From NCBI RefSeq assembly GCF_001839655.2, contig NZ_CP056087.1:4836001-4900000 (forward strand): DNA of 64,000 bases, in the 5' to 3' direction. Positions 10,955 to 20,050 of the stretch are shown piece after piece (position 1 is the stretch's first letter; each line of letters begins with the position of its first letter). Source of the stretch: Pseudomonas argentinensis (GTDB lineage Bacteria > Pseudomonadota > Gammaproteobacteria > Pseudomonadales > Pseudomonadaceae). The position numbers and the translations under genes were made by a program. Below the pieces are notes generated by a model, which was not told where the DNA came from, did no database searches, and saw only the letters and a list, made by a program, of their open reading frames with translations.

Positions 10955-11260
10955 TTACCAGCGGCTGCGCAGGCCGACCGGCACGCGCAGGGCGTCGCGG
11001 GTACCGCCCGGCAAGCCGCACATCTCGTCGTAGGCCGAGGCATGCACCAGAAACAGCGGCACGTCCGGCAGCTCTTCGAGCAGGTCGCGGGCGTGTTCCA
11101 CCGAGCGCAGGTGCAGGTTGCGGCCCGCCTCGTCGCGCAGGTAGGCGCGCTGCTCGGTGCCGAGAATCTGCAGCAGGTAGATGCCGCCTTCCAGGGAAAT
11201 CAGTTCGAGTTCGCTCACCGCGCCAGCGCGAGCCGCTTGCAGCAATTCAGGCAGGGTCAT
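10955..11260 (-). CDS. Conserved hypothetical protein (probable DUF6482)
   Basis: This is a 101-residue soluble protein starting MTLPELLQAARAGAVSELEL at ATG 11260. It contains SLEGGIYLLQI, YLRDEAGRNLHLRSVEHAR and LVHASAYDEMCG. Its place beside fklB matches PA4573, which I believe belongs to DUF6482. There are no catalytic motifs that I recognise and no membrane segment. It lies 65 bases upstream of fklB on the same strand and may be cotranscribed. The longer frame up to 11317 has no family support. Confidence 0.75.
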   Translation of the reverse strand: MTLPELLQAARAGAVSELELISLEGGIYLLQILGTEQRAYLRDEAGRNLHLRSVEHARDLLEELPDVPLFLVHASAYDEMCGLPGGTRDALRVPVGLRSRW

Positions 11261-11314
11261 GGCATGTCCTCGCAGGCAAGAAGCGCCACTATACGATTGT
11301 CGGACTGTGGATAA

Positions 11315-11349
11315 CAAAACGCCCGGCGCGTGATGGGCGGGCCGGGCGT
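11315..11349 (-). terminator. Intrinsic terminator downstream of the UPF0114 gene
   Basis: On the minus strand the perfect 9-bp stem ACGCCCGGC / GCCGGGCGT encloses 13 bases and is followed by TTTTGTT, 20 bases after the UPF0114 stop. Confidence 0.8.
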
Positions 11350-11368
11350 CTGCTTTGGACAGCGACGA

Positions 11369-11857
11369 TCAGTGCTTGGTCAGTTTGTCCAGGTAGCCCA
11401 TGGCGAAGGCCGAGACCACGAAGGTCATGTGGATGATCACGTACCACATCAGGTGGTCGGGGTCATGGTTGCGGGCATCCATGAACACCCGCAGCAGGTG
11501 GATCGAGGAAATCGCCACGATGGAGGCCGCCACCTTCATCTTCAGCGAGCTGGAATCCATCTTGCCGAGCCAGGCGAGCTTTTCCTTGTTGTCGTCGATA
11601 TCCAGCTGGGAGACGAAGTTCTCGTAGCCGGACATCATCACCATCACTAGCAGGCCACCGACCAGCGCCATGTCGACCAGCGACAGCAGGACCAGGATCA
11701 GCTCCGCCTCGGCCATGGCGAAGACGTTGGGCAGGACATGGAAGATTTCCTGGAAGAACTTCAGGGCCAGCGCCAGCAGGCCCAGCGAAAGACCGAAATA
11801 GATGGGGGCCAGCAACCAGCGCGATGCGTACATCGCGTTTTCGATAAAGCGTTCCAT
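11369..11857 (-). CDS. UPF0114 family inner-membrane protein (YqhA-like)
   Basis: The 162-residue membrane protein begins [26 protein letters not shown]. It has about four transmembrane segments (roughly 8-30, 50-75, 105-125 and 135-155). Conserved family segments are [10 protein letters not shown], the membrane stretch [11 protein letters not shown], and the loop [27 protein letters not shown]. The function is not established; TIGR00645 and UPF0114 are the family labels. It corresponds to PA4574 in position. Confidence 0.88.
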   Translation of the reverse strand: MERFIENAMYASRWLLAPIYFGLSLGLLALALKFFQEIFHVLPNVFAMAEAELILVLLSLVDMALVGGLLVMVMMSGYENFVSQLDIDDNKEKLAWLGKMDSSSLKMKVAASIVAISSIHLLRVFMDARNHDPDHLMWYVIIHMTFVVSAFAMGYLDKLTKH

Positions 11858-12047
11858 GGACTCTCACAGGTAATGGACAGGCGAGCGAGTATACCCAGCG
11901 TCCGACCACAGGCAAGCCAAGCCGGTTCGCCGGGCACTGCAGGGAAGCCGGCCAGCGGCGGCGCCTGGGCGCTTGTGGATAAGATCTGCGGCCTGGCGTC
12001 GCAGCCTGACCATCGGGTCGCGCCACGAACGCGGCGACGCCGATCGC

Positions 12048-12389
12048 TCAGCTATCGGGCAATGACAGGGATATGCTCCGCGAAGCGCGGCGTGCTCCGT
12101 TCAAACGGCGCAATTGGGCCTGGGCATGCAGGCGCCAGATCGGCGCTTCGTGGCAGCTGCAGTAGCCCTGGCCAGCCAGGCTTTCGGCAATGTCCTCGAG
12201 CAGTTGCTCGACGACCAGAGGCCCGGGGAATGGGCCTTGTGCCTTGACGGCGGAGGGTTGCCGGGCGGACAGACCAGCAACGCAGATCAGCGTCCACAAG
12301 CCTTGCTCCCCCGCCAGGGGCAGCACCGTGCATTCGATGCGGGTGGTCACGCCAAGACAATCACGGGTCAGGCAGAGGCTACGCGACAT
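12048..12389 (-). CDS. Hypothetical protein, PA4575-like
   Basis: This is a 113-residue protein from ATG 12389 (MSRSLCLTRDCLGVTTRIEC). It has five cysteines, including a CSCHEAPIW segment, and no signal peptide or membrane helix. I do not recognise a domain. Its place between the UPF0114 gene and the Lon-like protease gene matches PA4575. The frame extends upstream to 12500, but that part looks non-coding. The coding call rests on position, length and a consistent codon pattern. Confidence 0.6.
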   Translation of the reverse strand: MSRSLCLTRDCLGVTTRIECTVLPLAGEQGLWTLICVAGLSARQPSAVKAQGPFPGPLVVEQLLEDIAESLAGQGYCSCHEAPIWRLHAQAQLRRLNGARRASRSISLSLPDS

Positions 12390-12570
12390 GGCGGCGATCC
12401 TCGCAGAGACAGACCTGCAGCCTACACCCGTAGGGCCTGCCGGCAAAGGCAGGTTTATACACAAAAGCTGTGGATAACCTTGTGCATGACAGGTGCGCAA
12501 GCACCTGCATGCTGCCGGCCCAACGGCGGCGGGCGAGCCGACCAGTGAATGACCAACCCGCCCTGGCGCC

Positions 12571-15038
12571 CTACTCCGGCGTCGGCTTCTTGGCCCGTGG
12601 CTTCTTGGGCTTTTCCGGCAGCGCCGCGGTAAGCGCTTCCTTGGCCTGTTCGGGCTTGTCTTCCTCGCCCATGCCGATTTCGGCGATCTCGCGCAGGCGC
12701 TCGACCACCCGTGCGTTCACGCTGCCGGTGGGAAAATGGCCCTTTTCGTTCGGCGTGCCGGCGTCCTCACCGACCAGCAGGCTCAGCGCCTCGTCCACGT
12801 GGCGCACGGCGTAGATATGGAACTGCCCGGCGCGCACGGCCTGCAGCACACGCTCGTCGAGCATCAGGGTGGAGACGTTGGAATGCGGGATGATCGCCCC
12901 CTGTTCACCGGTCAGCCCGCGGGCCTCGCAGAGGCGGAAGAAGCCCTCGATCTTCTCGTTGACCCCGCCGACCGCCTGCACCTCGCCGAACTGGTTGATC
13001 GACCCGGTGATGGCGAAACACTGCTTGAGCGGTGTGCGTGACAGCGCCGAGATCAGCGTGCACACCTCGCCGAGGGAGGCGCTGTCGCCATCCACGTAGC
13101 CGTAGGACTGCTCCAGGGCGATGCTCGCCGAGATCTCCAGGGGGAATTCCTGGGCGTAGCGGCTGCCGAGAAAACCGGTAAGGATCATCACGCCCTTGGA
13201 GTGGATCGGCTGGCCGAGGTTGACCTCGCGCTCGATGTCGACGATGCCCGAGCCACCCGGGTAGACGGTGGCGGAAATCCGCGCCGGCACGCCAAAGGCC
13301 GAGTCGCCCACTTCCAGCACGGTCAGGCCGTTGCATTTACCGATGGCCGCCCCGGCGGTGTCGATGAGGATGATGCCGGCCAGCATGTCGTCGATGATCC
13401 GCGCCGAGACCCGCCCGGTGCGGGTGGCCTTGGCCTTGAGCGCGCGCTCGATATGGTCGGCGTCGGTGACCGCTTCACCGGCCAGGTTGCGGATGAAGTC
13501 CGCCTCGCTGACCAGTTGGAACAGATCGCCGATGCGTGCCGACAGGCGCCCCTGGTGTTCGGCCAGGCGCGCGCTGTAGGTGGCCAGGCGCGCCACCGCG
13601 GCGGCAGTCAGCGGCGCCATGCCTTCCTCGGTGGTGCGGGTCTTCATCAGTTGGGCGAACTGCTCCAGGCTGTCGTCGGCCAGGGGGATGTCCTCGTCGA
13701 AATCGACCAACACGCGGAACATCTCCTGGAAGTCCGGATCGGCGTCCTGCAGCGCGTAGTACAGCTGACGCGAGCCGATGATCACCACCTTGAGCTGCAG
13801 CGGCACGGTTTCCGGATTGAGGGTCACGGTGGCGATGCGACCCAGGTCGGCCAGCGGCGACTCCATCTTCAGCTTGCGCGACTGCAGGGCGCGCTTGAGC
13901 GCCTCCCACACGAACGGCTCGCTGAGAAACTTCTCCGCCTCGAGGATCAGGAAGCCACCGTTGGCGCGGTGCAGCGCACCGGGACGCAACTGGCGATAGC
14001 TGGTGTAGAGCGCGCCCTGGTCGGTGTTGTACTCGATGCGGCCGAACAGATTGTCGTAGGTCGGGTGGGGCTCGAACACCACCGGCGCGCCGCCATCGAC
14101 GTGGTGGCCGACGATCAGGCTCGGGCAATACAGCTCCTCGAGCAGCTTGCGGGTCTGGGCATCGGGCTTTTCCACCTCGATCAGCAGATCGATCACGCTT
14201 TTCAACAGATCCACCTGCATGGCCTGCAGGTAGGCGCACACCCCGGCGTTCTCGGCGTACTTTTCCGAGAGCGGCGCCAGCAGCGGCTGCAGGGCGACGG
14301 TGATGGTTTCCTCGTTGAGCTGACGCAACTGGTTGCTCGACTCGCGCTTCCACTGCGGCAGGCTGGCCAGTTCCTCGTTGAGGCGCTCCTCCAGGGCGGC
14401 GATATCGGCGTGGAAGCGCTCGCGGTCGGCTTCCGGCAGCTGGGCGAACTCGGCCTCGTCCAGCGCCTTGCCGTCGAGCATGGGCGTGAAGGCGATATTG
14501 GTGCTGTCACGATACAGGGCGATGCCGCGCTCCAGGGACAGACGTTCGATAACGTCCAGGGCCTGGTCGTAGCGCTTGTTGAAGGCGCGGTCGATGGCGC
14601 TCTTCTTCTGCTGGAAGGACGGGTGCTCGAAGACCGCCGGGAAGGTCGCCAGCAGGTTGTCGATCAGCGCGTTGATGTCGGCGATGAATTCGCTGGCCGT
14701 GCCGGGCGCCAGCTCCACCGCGCGGGGCTCGCGGGCTCGTCGAAGTGGTTGACGTAGACCCGGTCTGGCGGCGTCTCCAGGCGCTTGCCCTCGGCCTGCA
14801 GGTAGCGTTTGACGAACGAGAAGCGACCGGTGCCCGGCTCCCCCATGACGAACACGTTATAGCCGGGGCGCGGCATGGCCACGCCGAACTGCAGCGCCTG
14901 CACGGCGCGCTCTTGGCCGAGCACACCACGAAAGGGTTCCAGGTCATCGGTGGTGCTGAAGGCGAACTGCGTGGGCGAGAAGGGACGGGTGAGTGCATCG
15001 GGCGCCAGGCGCAGGCCGGCTGCAACGGGATCGGGCAT
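12571..15038 (-). pseudogene. Lon-like ATP-dependent protease, split by a one-base frameshift
   Basis: The N-terminal part starts at ATG 15038 (MPDPVAAGLRLAPDALTRPF). It carries a P-loop-like GEPGTGR near residue 65 and stays in frame to HFDEP near 14736. From there the match continues only in another frame (ELAPGTASEFIADINAL) to the stop at 12571. Restoring one C in the CCC run at 14733-14735 would read DEPREPRAVELAPG and join the parts into about 822 residues. The C-terminal S16 protease domain is intact, with catalytic Ser in DGDSASLGE and Lys in GGVNEKIEGFF. Its family is like PA4576. It is either a true pseudogene or a homopolymer sequencing error. Confidence 0.85.
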
Positions 15039-15130
15039 CGGGGATCCTTAAATACCGCGGAGAGTTGCCTGCATTCTCGCGCTGCCCACTTCCCCCTGGC
15101 AAGGCACCCGTGCCGACTGGCGCAGAAAGC

Positions 15131-15160
15131 AAAACGCCCGCAACGGGTGCGGGCGCCTGG
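15131..15160 (-). terminator. Intrinsic terminator of speC
   Basis: On the minus strand the stem CGCCCGCA / TGCGGGCG with a short loop is followed by TTTTGCTTT, 15 bases after the speC stop. Confidence 0.82.
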
Positions 15161-15174
15161 CGGTGCCGCAGGGC

Positions 15175-16338
15175 TTACAGGTAGAAGGCTTTCAGCGGCG
15201 GGAAGCCGTTGAATTCCACGGCGCTGTAGCTGGTGGTGTAGGCACCGGTGGAGAACCAGTACAGGCGGTCGCCGCTGGCCAGGTTCAGGGGCAGGCCGTA
15301 CTTGTAGTGTTCGTACATGATGTCGGCGCTGTCGCAGGTGGGACCTGCGATCACCACCTCTTCCATCTCGCCCTTCTTCTCGGTCCAGATCGGGAACTTG
15401 ATGGACTCGTCCATGGTTTCGATCAGGCCGCTGAACTTGCCCACGTCGGTGTACACCCAGCGCTCGACGGCAGTGCGCGACTTGCGCGCCACCAGCACCA
15501 CTTCACTGACCAGCACGCCGGCGTTGGCGATCAGCGATCGGCCCGGCTCGAGGATGATTTCCGGCAGTTCGTCGCCGAAGTCTTCCTTGAGGAAGCGGAT
15601 GATTTCCTCGGCGTAGGTTTCCAGGCTGTTGGTGCGGGTGATGTAGTTGGCCGGGAAGCCGCCGCCCATGTTGATCATCTGCAGCTCGATGCCGTCTTCT
15701 TCTTTCAGGCGCTCGAAGATCACCTTGACCTTGGCGATGGCTGCGTCCCAGACGTCGATGTCGCGCTGCTGCGAGCCGACGTGGAAGGAAATGCCGTAAG
15801 GCACCAGGCCCAGCTGCTTGGCGAGGATCAACAGATCCAGGGCCATGTCCGGCTGGCAGCCGAACTTGCGGGAGAGCGGCCAGTCGGCCGAGGTCGACCC
15901 CTCGGTGAGGATGCGCACGTAGATCTTCGAGCCCGGCGCCGCCTTGGCGATGTTGCGCAGGTCGGCTTCGGAGTCGGTGGCGAACAGGCGCACGCCCTTC
16001 TCATAGAAGTAGCGAACGTCGCGGGCCTTCTTGATGGTGTTGCCGTAGCTGATGCGCTCCGGGCGGACACCGGCGGACAGCACCTTGTCGAGCTCGTAGA
16101 TCGAGGCGATGTCGAAGTTCGAGCCCTTGTCACGCAGCAGCTCGATGATCTCGATCGCCGGGTTGGCCTTGACGGCGTAGTACACCTTGGCGAATTCGAA
16201 ACCGGCGCGCAGGTCGTCGTACGCCTGGCTGATGATCGCGGTGTCGATCACCACGAACGGGGTTTCCTGCTGGTCGGCGAAGGCCTTCATTTTGTTGAAG
16301 GTTTCGCGTGGGTAGTAGTCTTCGACCTTGATCGACAT
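15175..16338 (-). CDS. speC: Ornithine decarboxylase
   Basis: This enzyme is PLP-dependent, of the alanine-racemase/DABA fold type (fold III), and converts ornithine to putrescine. The 387-residue protein starts at ATG 16338 (MSIKVEDYYPRETF). It has the PLP lysine in YYAVKANP near residue 52, the HVGSQ segment near 180, the phosphate-binding MGGGFP, the EPGRSLIANAG motif and the substrate cysteine region GPTCDSAD near 320. Its length and sequence match the short eukaryote-like ODC that I recall as PA4519. It is neighboured by a chemoreceptor and supplies putrescine, which the kauB/pauB4 genes further along degrade. Confidence 0.94.
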   Translation of the reverse strand: MSIKVEDYYPRETFNKMKAFADQQETPFVVIDTAIISQAYDDLRAGFEFAKVYYAVKANPAIEIIELLRDKGSNFDIASIYELDKVLSAGVRPERISYGNTIKKARDVRYFYEKGVRLFATDSEADLRNIAKAAPGSKIYVRILTEGSTSADWPLSRKFGCQPDMALDLLILAKQLGLVPYGISFHVGSQQRDIDVWDAAIAKVKVIFERLKEEDGIELQMINMGGGFPANYITRTNSLETYAEEIIRFLKEDFGDELPEIILEPGRSLIANAGVLVSEVVLVARKSRTAVERWVYTDVGKFSGLIETMDESIKFPIWTEKKGEMEEVVIAGPTCDSADIMYEHYKYGLPLNLASGDRLYWFSTGAYTTSYSAVEFNGFPPLKAFYL

Positions 16339-16796
16339 GCGGGTCTCCAAATGGCTAAACCATGAACACTAGGATTCGGGCAGTTGAACCGGACACAGGT
16401 TCAACCGGGTGTCGGGGGCGGCCTGTCACCAGGCCAGGAACGTCTGATCAGTTTCCCCACTTTGGTTCGCCTACTTCCCAAGGCATGTCGCCGAGAATTG
16501 CTGGCCTGAAACGGGCCGAACAACCTCTCGTCGTCAGTACTTGAGCCGAATGGATCGTTGCCAGCATGGACGTTCGGGCGCGGACTTTAAGACCATGACT
16601 CGCTCAGATCAATCAAAAATTGCCCCTGACGGAAACTGATTTCCAGGGCGTTTCGGATTCCACACGAAGCGCGGCGAAATGCTGCACAGCCGCGGCTTGC
16701 AAGGCGGCCGCCGCACCAGGCGAACAGCCTGGCACGGCGCCTTTTCACGATGATGACTTCAAGCCTGGACGAGCCCCTGATCGGGGTTTGGAAGGC
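16339..16796 (-). other. Structured 5' leader of speC and remaining intergenic DNA
   Basis: The nearly 500 bases between speC and the chemoreceptor gene contain no convincing ORF. The 180 bases nearest speC hold three GC-rich dyads: GTTGAACC / GGTTCAAC (16383-16405, 7-base loop), GGCCTG / CAGGCC (16420-16435, 4-base loop) and an imperfect GGCCTGAAACGGGCC (about 16503-16517). On the speC strand these would fold into successive hairpins in the 5' untranslated RNA. The rest (16520-16796) shows nothing I can name. Confidence 0.5.
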
Positions 16797-16823
16797 GACT
16801 GGCGCCGATAGGCGGCGCCAGTC
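16797..16823 (-). terminator. Perfect 10-bp hairpin downstream of the chemoreceptor gene
   Basis: GACTGGCGCC / GGCGCCAGTC is separated by 7 bases and begins 13 bases after the chemoreceptor stop. No T-run follows on the minus strand, so it may act as an RNA 3'-end stabiliser or weak terminator rather than a classic intrinsic terminator. Confidence 0.55.
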
Positions 16824-16836
16824 GTAGAGGACGCGC

Positions 16837-18813
16837 TTAGCGGAAGCGCTCGACTTCGCGGTGCAGGTCGGTGGCCAGGGTTTCCAACTCCTTGGAAGTG
16901 TGCGCCAGGTTGGCGATCACTTCGCGCTGCTCGCCGTTGGCCAGGGCGATGCTCTGCAGGTTGCTGCTCAGCACCGTAGCGGTGCTGCTCTGCTCGCTGG
17001 TGGCGGTGGTGATGGCGGCGAACTGCTCGCCGGCGGCACTGGTCTGCTCGGCGATATGGGTCAGCGCCGCGGCGACCTTGGCGTTGAGCGTCAGGCCGTT
17101 CTGCATCAGCTGACGGCCCTGCTCCATGGTGCTGATGGCGCTGCTGGTTTCGCCCTGGATGCTGCCGATCATGCTGGAGATCTCGGTGGTCGCCTCGCGG
17201 GTGCGACCGGCCAGGCTGCGCACCTCGTCGGCGACCACGGCAAAGCCGCGGCCCTGTTCACCAGCGCGCGCCGCTTCGATGGCGGCATTGAGCGCCAGCA
17301 GGTTGGTCTGGTCGGCGATCGAGGTGATGACGCTGAGAATGCCGCCGATCTCCTGGGAACGCTGGCCCAGGCTGTCGATGACCTTCGCCGCGCTGTTCAC
17401 CGACTGGGATATCTGCTCCAGCGCGTTGGACGCCTCTTCCATCGAGGTGCGGCCGATACGCGTCTGGCTGGCGTTCTCGCTGGCCATGCGCTCGGTGCTG
17501 CGCATGTTGTCGGCGATGTTCAGCGAGGTGGCGCTGAACTCTTCCACCGCGCCGGCCATGCTGCTGATCTCCCCAGACTGCTGCTCGATGCCTTCATAGG
17601 CGCCGCGCGACAGGCCGGACAGCGCCTCGGCGCGCTGGCTGACATTGCCCGCCGCGCTGCGGATGCGCGCGACCATGGTCGACAGCGCTTCGCTCATCTG
17701 GTTGAAGCTGCGCGACAGCTCGCCGATTTCGTCGTGGCTCGTGATCTGCAGGCGCACACTCAGGTCGCCGGCGCCCAGGGCCTGGGCCTGGCGCACCAAG
17801 TCGCCAAGGGGGCGCAGCTTGCGCCGCAGCAGCCAGATCACCGCCAGCACAGCCAGCACCAGGGTAACCAGGCTGCCGATGGCCAGTTGGCTGCCGACCC
17901 GCCAGGTCACGGCCTGGATCTCCGCTTCCGGCATGCTCGCCACCACCGTCCACGGGCCACCGGCAAAGGGCACGGCGACGCTGTAGAAATCCTCGCTGCC
18001 ATCGTTCCAGAAACCGCCCTTGCCCGGGTTACCCAGTACATTGCTCATGTTGCCCGTCAACTGCTCGGGACGTTGCGCCCCATAGGGCGCCACCAGCCAC
18101 TTGTTCTGGTCGTCGAGCAGCGCCAGGGAGCCGGTGCTGCCGATGCGGAAGCGCTCCAGGTTGGCGAACTGGGCGTTCTGCGCATCGGTGTAGTCGAAGC
18201 CGACGAACAGCACGGCGATGACCCGCCCGGCGCTGTCACGTACCGGGGTGTACTGGGTCATGTAGAAGCGCTCGAACAGCAGCGCGCGGCCTACGTAGCT
18301 GTCGCCGGCCAGCAGCCGCGCATAGGCGGGGTGGTTACGGTCGAGCACGGTACCGATGGCGCGGCCGCCGTCCTGCTTGGTCAGCGAGGTGGTCACGCGC
18401 ACGAAGTCTTCGCCATCACGGACGAATATGGTCGCCACGCCGGCGGTCAGGCGATGGAATTCATCGACTTCGCTGAAATCGTTGTTCAGCCGTGTATCGC
18501 CCAGGTACAGCGCCGGCGCCTGCAGGGAACCCACGGCGACGCGCTCGTCCGGGCTGACCCGCAGGCCGCTGTTGAAGCGGCGCTCGAACAGGCCGGCGAG
18601 GCGCTGGGTGCTTTCGCGCAGGCTTTCGTGGAAGGTGCTCAGCTGGTCTGCCAGCAGGCGTGCTTCGCTGCCCAGGTGCTCTTCACGGGTGACCAGGTTG
18701 GCGCTGCTCAGCGAGCGCAGGGCGAATACGGTGCTGACACTGATCAGCAGCACCAGCATGGCGGCGAGAGCCGTCGCCAGCTGCCAGGCGATACGGGAAC
18801 GAGGGGGGGTCAT
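16837..18813 (-). CDS. Methyl-accepting chemotaxis protein with double-Cache-type periplasmic sensor
   Basis: This chemoreceptor is about 658 residues from ATG 18813; GGAG lies upstream, and an in-frame GTG at 18834 is less likely. TM1 is about 10-32. A large periplasmic sensor (about 35-300) includes the [16 protein letters not shown] and [13 protein letters not shown] segments typical of Cache_3-Cache_2 fusions. TM2 is about 310-330, followed by HAMP (about 331-385) and a signalling domain with the hairpin tip [19 protein letters not shown]. No C-terminal CheR/CheB pentapeptide is present (ends EVERFR). The ligand is unknown. Its neighbour speC recalls PA4519-PA4520. Confidence 0.93.
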   Translation of the reverse strand: MTPPRSRIAWQLATALAAMLVLLISVSTVFALRSLSSANLVTREEHLGSEARLLADQLSTFHESLRESTQRLAGLFERRFNSGLRVSPDERVAVGSLQAPALYLGDTRLNNDFSEVDEFHRLTAGVATIFVRDGEDFVRVTTSLTKQDGGRAIGTVLDRNHPAYARLLAGDSYVGRALLFERFYMTQYTPVRDSAGRVIAVLFVGFDYTDAQNAQFANLERFRIGSTGSLALLDDQNKWLVAPYGAQRPEQLTGNMSNVLGNPGKGGFWNDGSEDFYSVAVPFAGGPWTVVASMPEAEIQAVTWRVGSQLAIGSLVTLVLAVLAVIWLLRRKLRPLGDLVRQAQALGAGDLSVRLQITSHDEIGELSRSFNQMSEALSTMVARIRSAAGNVSQRAEALSGLSRGAYEGIEQQSGEISSMAGAVEEFSATSLNIADNMRSTERMASENASQTRIGRTSMEEASNALEQISQSVNSAAKVIDSLGQRSQEIGGILSVITSIADQTNLLALNAAIEAARAGEQGRGFAVVADEVRSLAGRTREATTEISSMIGSIQGETSSAISTMEQGRQLMQNGLTLNAKVAAALTHIAEQTSAAGEQFAAITTATSEQSSTATVLSSNLQSIALANGEQREVIANLAHTSKELETLATDLHREVERFR

Positions 18814-18990
18814 GAGGTATCTCCATATCTCCACACGTCCTTATATGGAATGATTGATAAGCCGCCTTTTTCGGCGAGCGCGGAGAATACTTGAGAGTTT
18901 TAGTGCGTCAATGGCCACCGCGACGCGATCACCACATTTTTTACGCGGAGTAATGAAAAAACCTCGCCGTTGAGATTTTTCAGCGCTTTT

Positions 18991-19911
18991 CTAGCGCCGC
19001 AGCTGCACGTCGGGCAACTGCATGCCGGCCACTTCGGCGAGCAGGAACTCGGCCAGCCGCTCGAAGCGTTCCTGGCCAAGGCGAGCCTTTGGCCACACCA
19101 GATAATAGCTATCGCCACTGGACACGGCGCTCGGCCAGGGCAGCGCCAGGCGGCCCAGGTGTACATCTTCGGCGACCATCGCCAGGTCGCCGATCGACAC
19201 GCCGTAACCGCGGGCGGCGGCGACGATGCCCAGCTCCAGGGTGTCGAACACCTGACCGCCCCTGAGCGACACCTGGTCGGCCAGGCCCATGGCCTGCAGC
19301 CAGCGGCGCCAGTCGCGGCGGTCGGGCGTGGGGTGCACCAGTTCGGCCTGCTGCAGACGGCTGACGTCCCACGGCTGCCCGCCCAGGGCGCCGGGCGCGC
19401 ACACCGGGATCAGCCACTCCTCGAACAGCCGCACGCTATGCCATTCGTCACTGAAGGTGCCGGCCCCCAGGAGCACGGCACAATCGAACGGCTCGTGGAG
19501 AAAATCCACACGATCGAGATCCATCCAGGCGCTGGTGAGCTGCACCTCCAGATCGGCATGGCGGGCGCGAAACAGCGACAGGCGGGCCAGCAGCCAGCGC
19601 ATGGTCAGGGTCGAAGGCGCCTTGAGGCGCAGGGTGCCGTCCTCCACGCGCAGGGTCGCACAGGCCCGCTCCAGGGACTCGAACCCGTCGTGCACCCCGG
19701 GCAGCAGCAGGCGTGCCGGCTCGGTAAGGTGCAACGCGCGGCCGCGGCGCTCGAACAGCCGGCAGGCGAAGTGATCCTCCAGGGTGCGAATGTGCCGACT
19801 GACGGCGCTCTGGGTGATCGCCAGTTCGTCGGCGGCGCGGGTAAAGGACAGGTGGCGCGCCGCGGCCTCGAAGGCCCGCAGCGCATAGAGCGGCGGCAGC
19901 CTGCGGGTCAC
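18991..19911 (-). CDS. LysR-family transcriptional regulator (GcvA-like)
   Basis: The 306-residue regulator has an N-terminal winged helix-turn-helix (about 7-65, RHLSFTRAADELAITQSAVSR with RTLEDHFACRLFER). A periplasmic-binding-type effector domain follows (about 90-300). The N-terminal LPPLYALRAFEAAARH pattern is typical of the GcvA/AmpR subgroup. The start is a GTG at 19911; no better in-frame ATG lies upstream. It is divergent from the MATE transporter gene across about 139 bases, the usual arrangement for a LysR regulator and its target. PA5293 next to PA5294 is the analogous pair I recall. Confidence 0.9.
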   Translation of the reverse strand: MTRRLPPLYALRAFEAAARHLSFTRAADELAITQSAVSRHIRTLEDHFACRLFERRGRALHLTEPARLLLPGVHDGFESLERACATLRVEDGTLRLKAPSTLTMRWLLARLSLFRARHADLEVQLTSAWMDLDRVDFLHEPFDCAVLLGAGTFSDEWHSVRLFEEWLIPVCAPGALGGQPWDVSRLQQAELVHPTPDRRDWRRWLQAMGLADQVSLRGGQVFDTLELGIVAAARGYGVSIGDLAMVAEDVHLGRLALPWPSAVSSGDSYYLVWPKARLGQERFERLAEFLLAEVAGMQLPDVQLRR

Positions 19912-20050
19912 CGCACTGAACCATGAGTTTCAATCATGCCTGACATGGCTATTTTCCTTTTGTGGCCTCTCATTACATACCGGAGAATAGCCGCCATTGC
20001 CCTTTCCCCGACAGCCCGGGGATGCTTACCTTGCCGAAGTTTTACTCATC

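Noticed and set aside
13201..14757. A 518-codon plus-strand frame opposite the Lon-like protease
   Set aside because: It is an antisense shadow of a conserved coding region, rich in Val, His, Gln and Ala, with no domain signature.
16620..16811. A 63-codon ORF in the speC/chemoreceptor gap
   Set aside because: It has no ribosome binding site, has a Cys/Ala-rich random-looking composition, and overlaps the hairpin at 16797.
16861..18894. A 677-codon plus-strand frame opposite the chemoreceptor gene
   Set aside because: The opposite strand has a complete chemoreceptor with TM, HAMP and signalling motifs; the frame is a GC-driven mirror.
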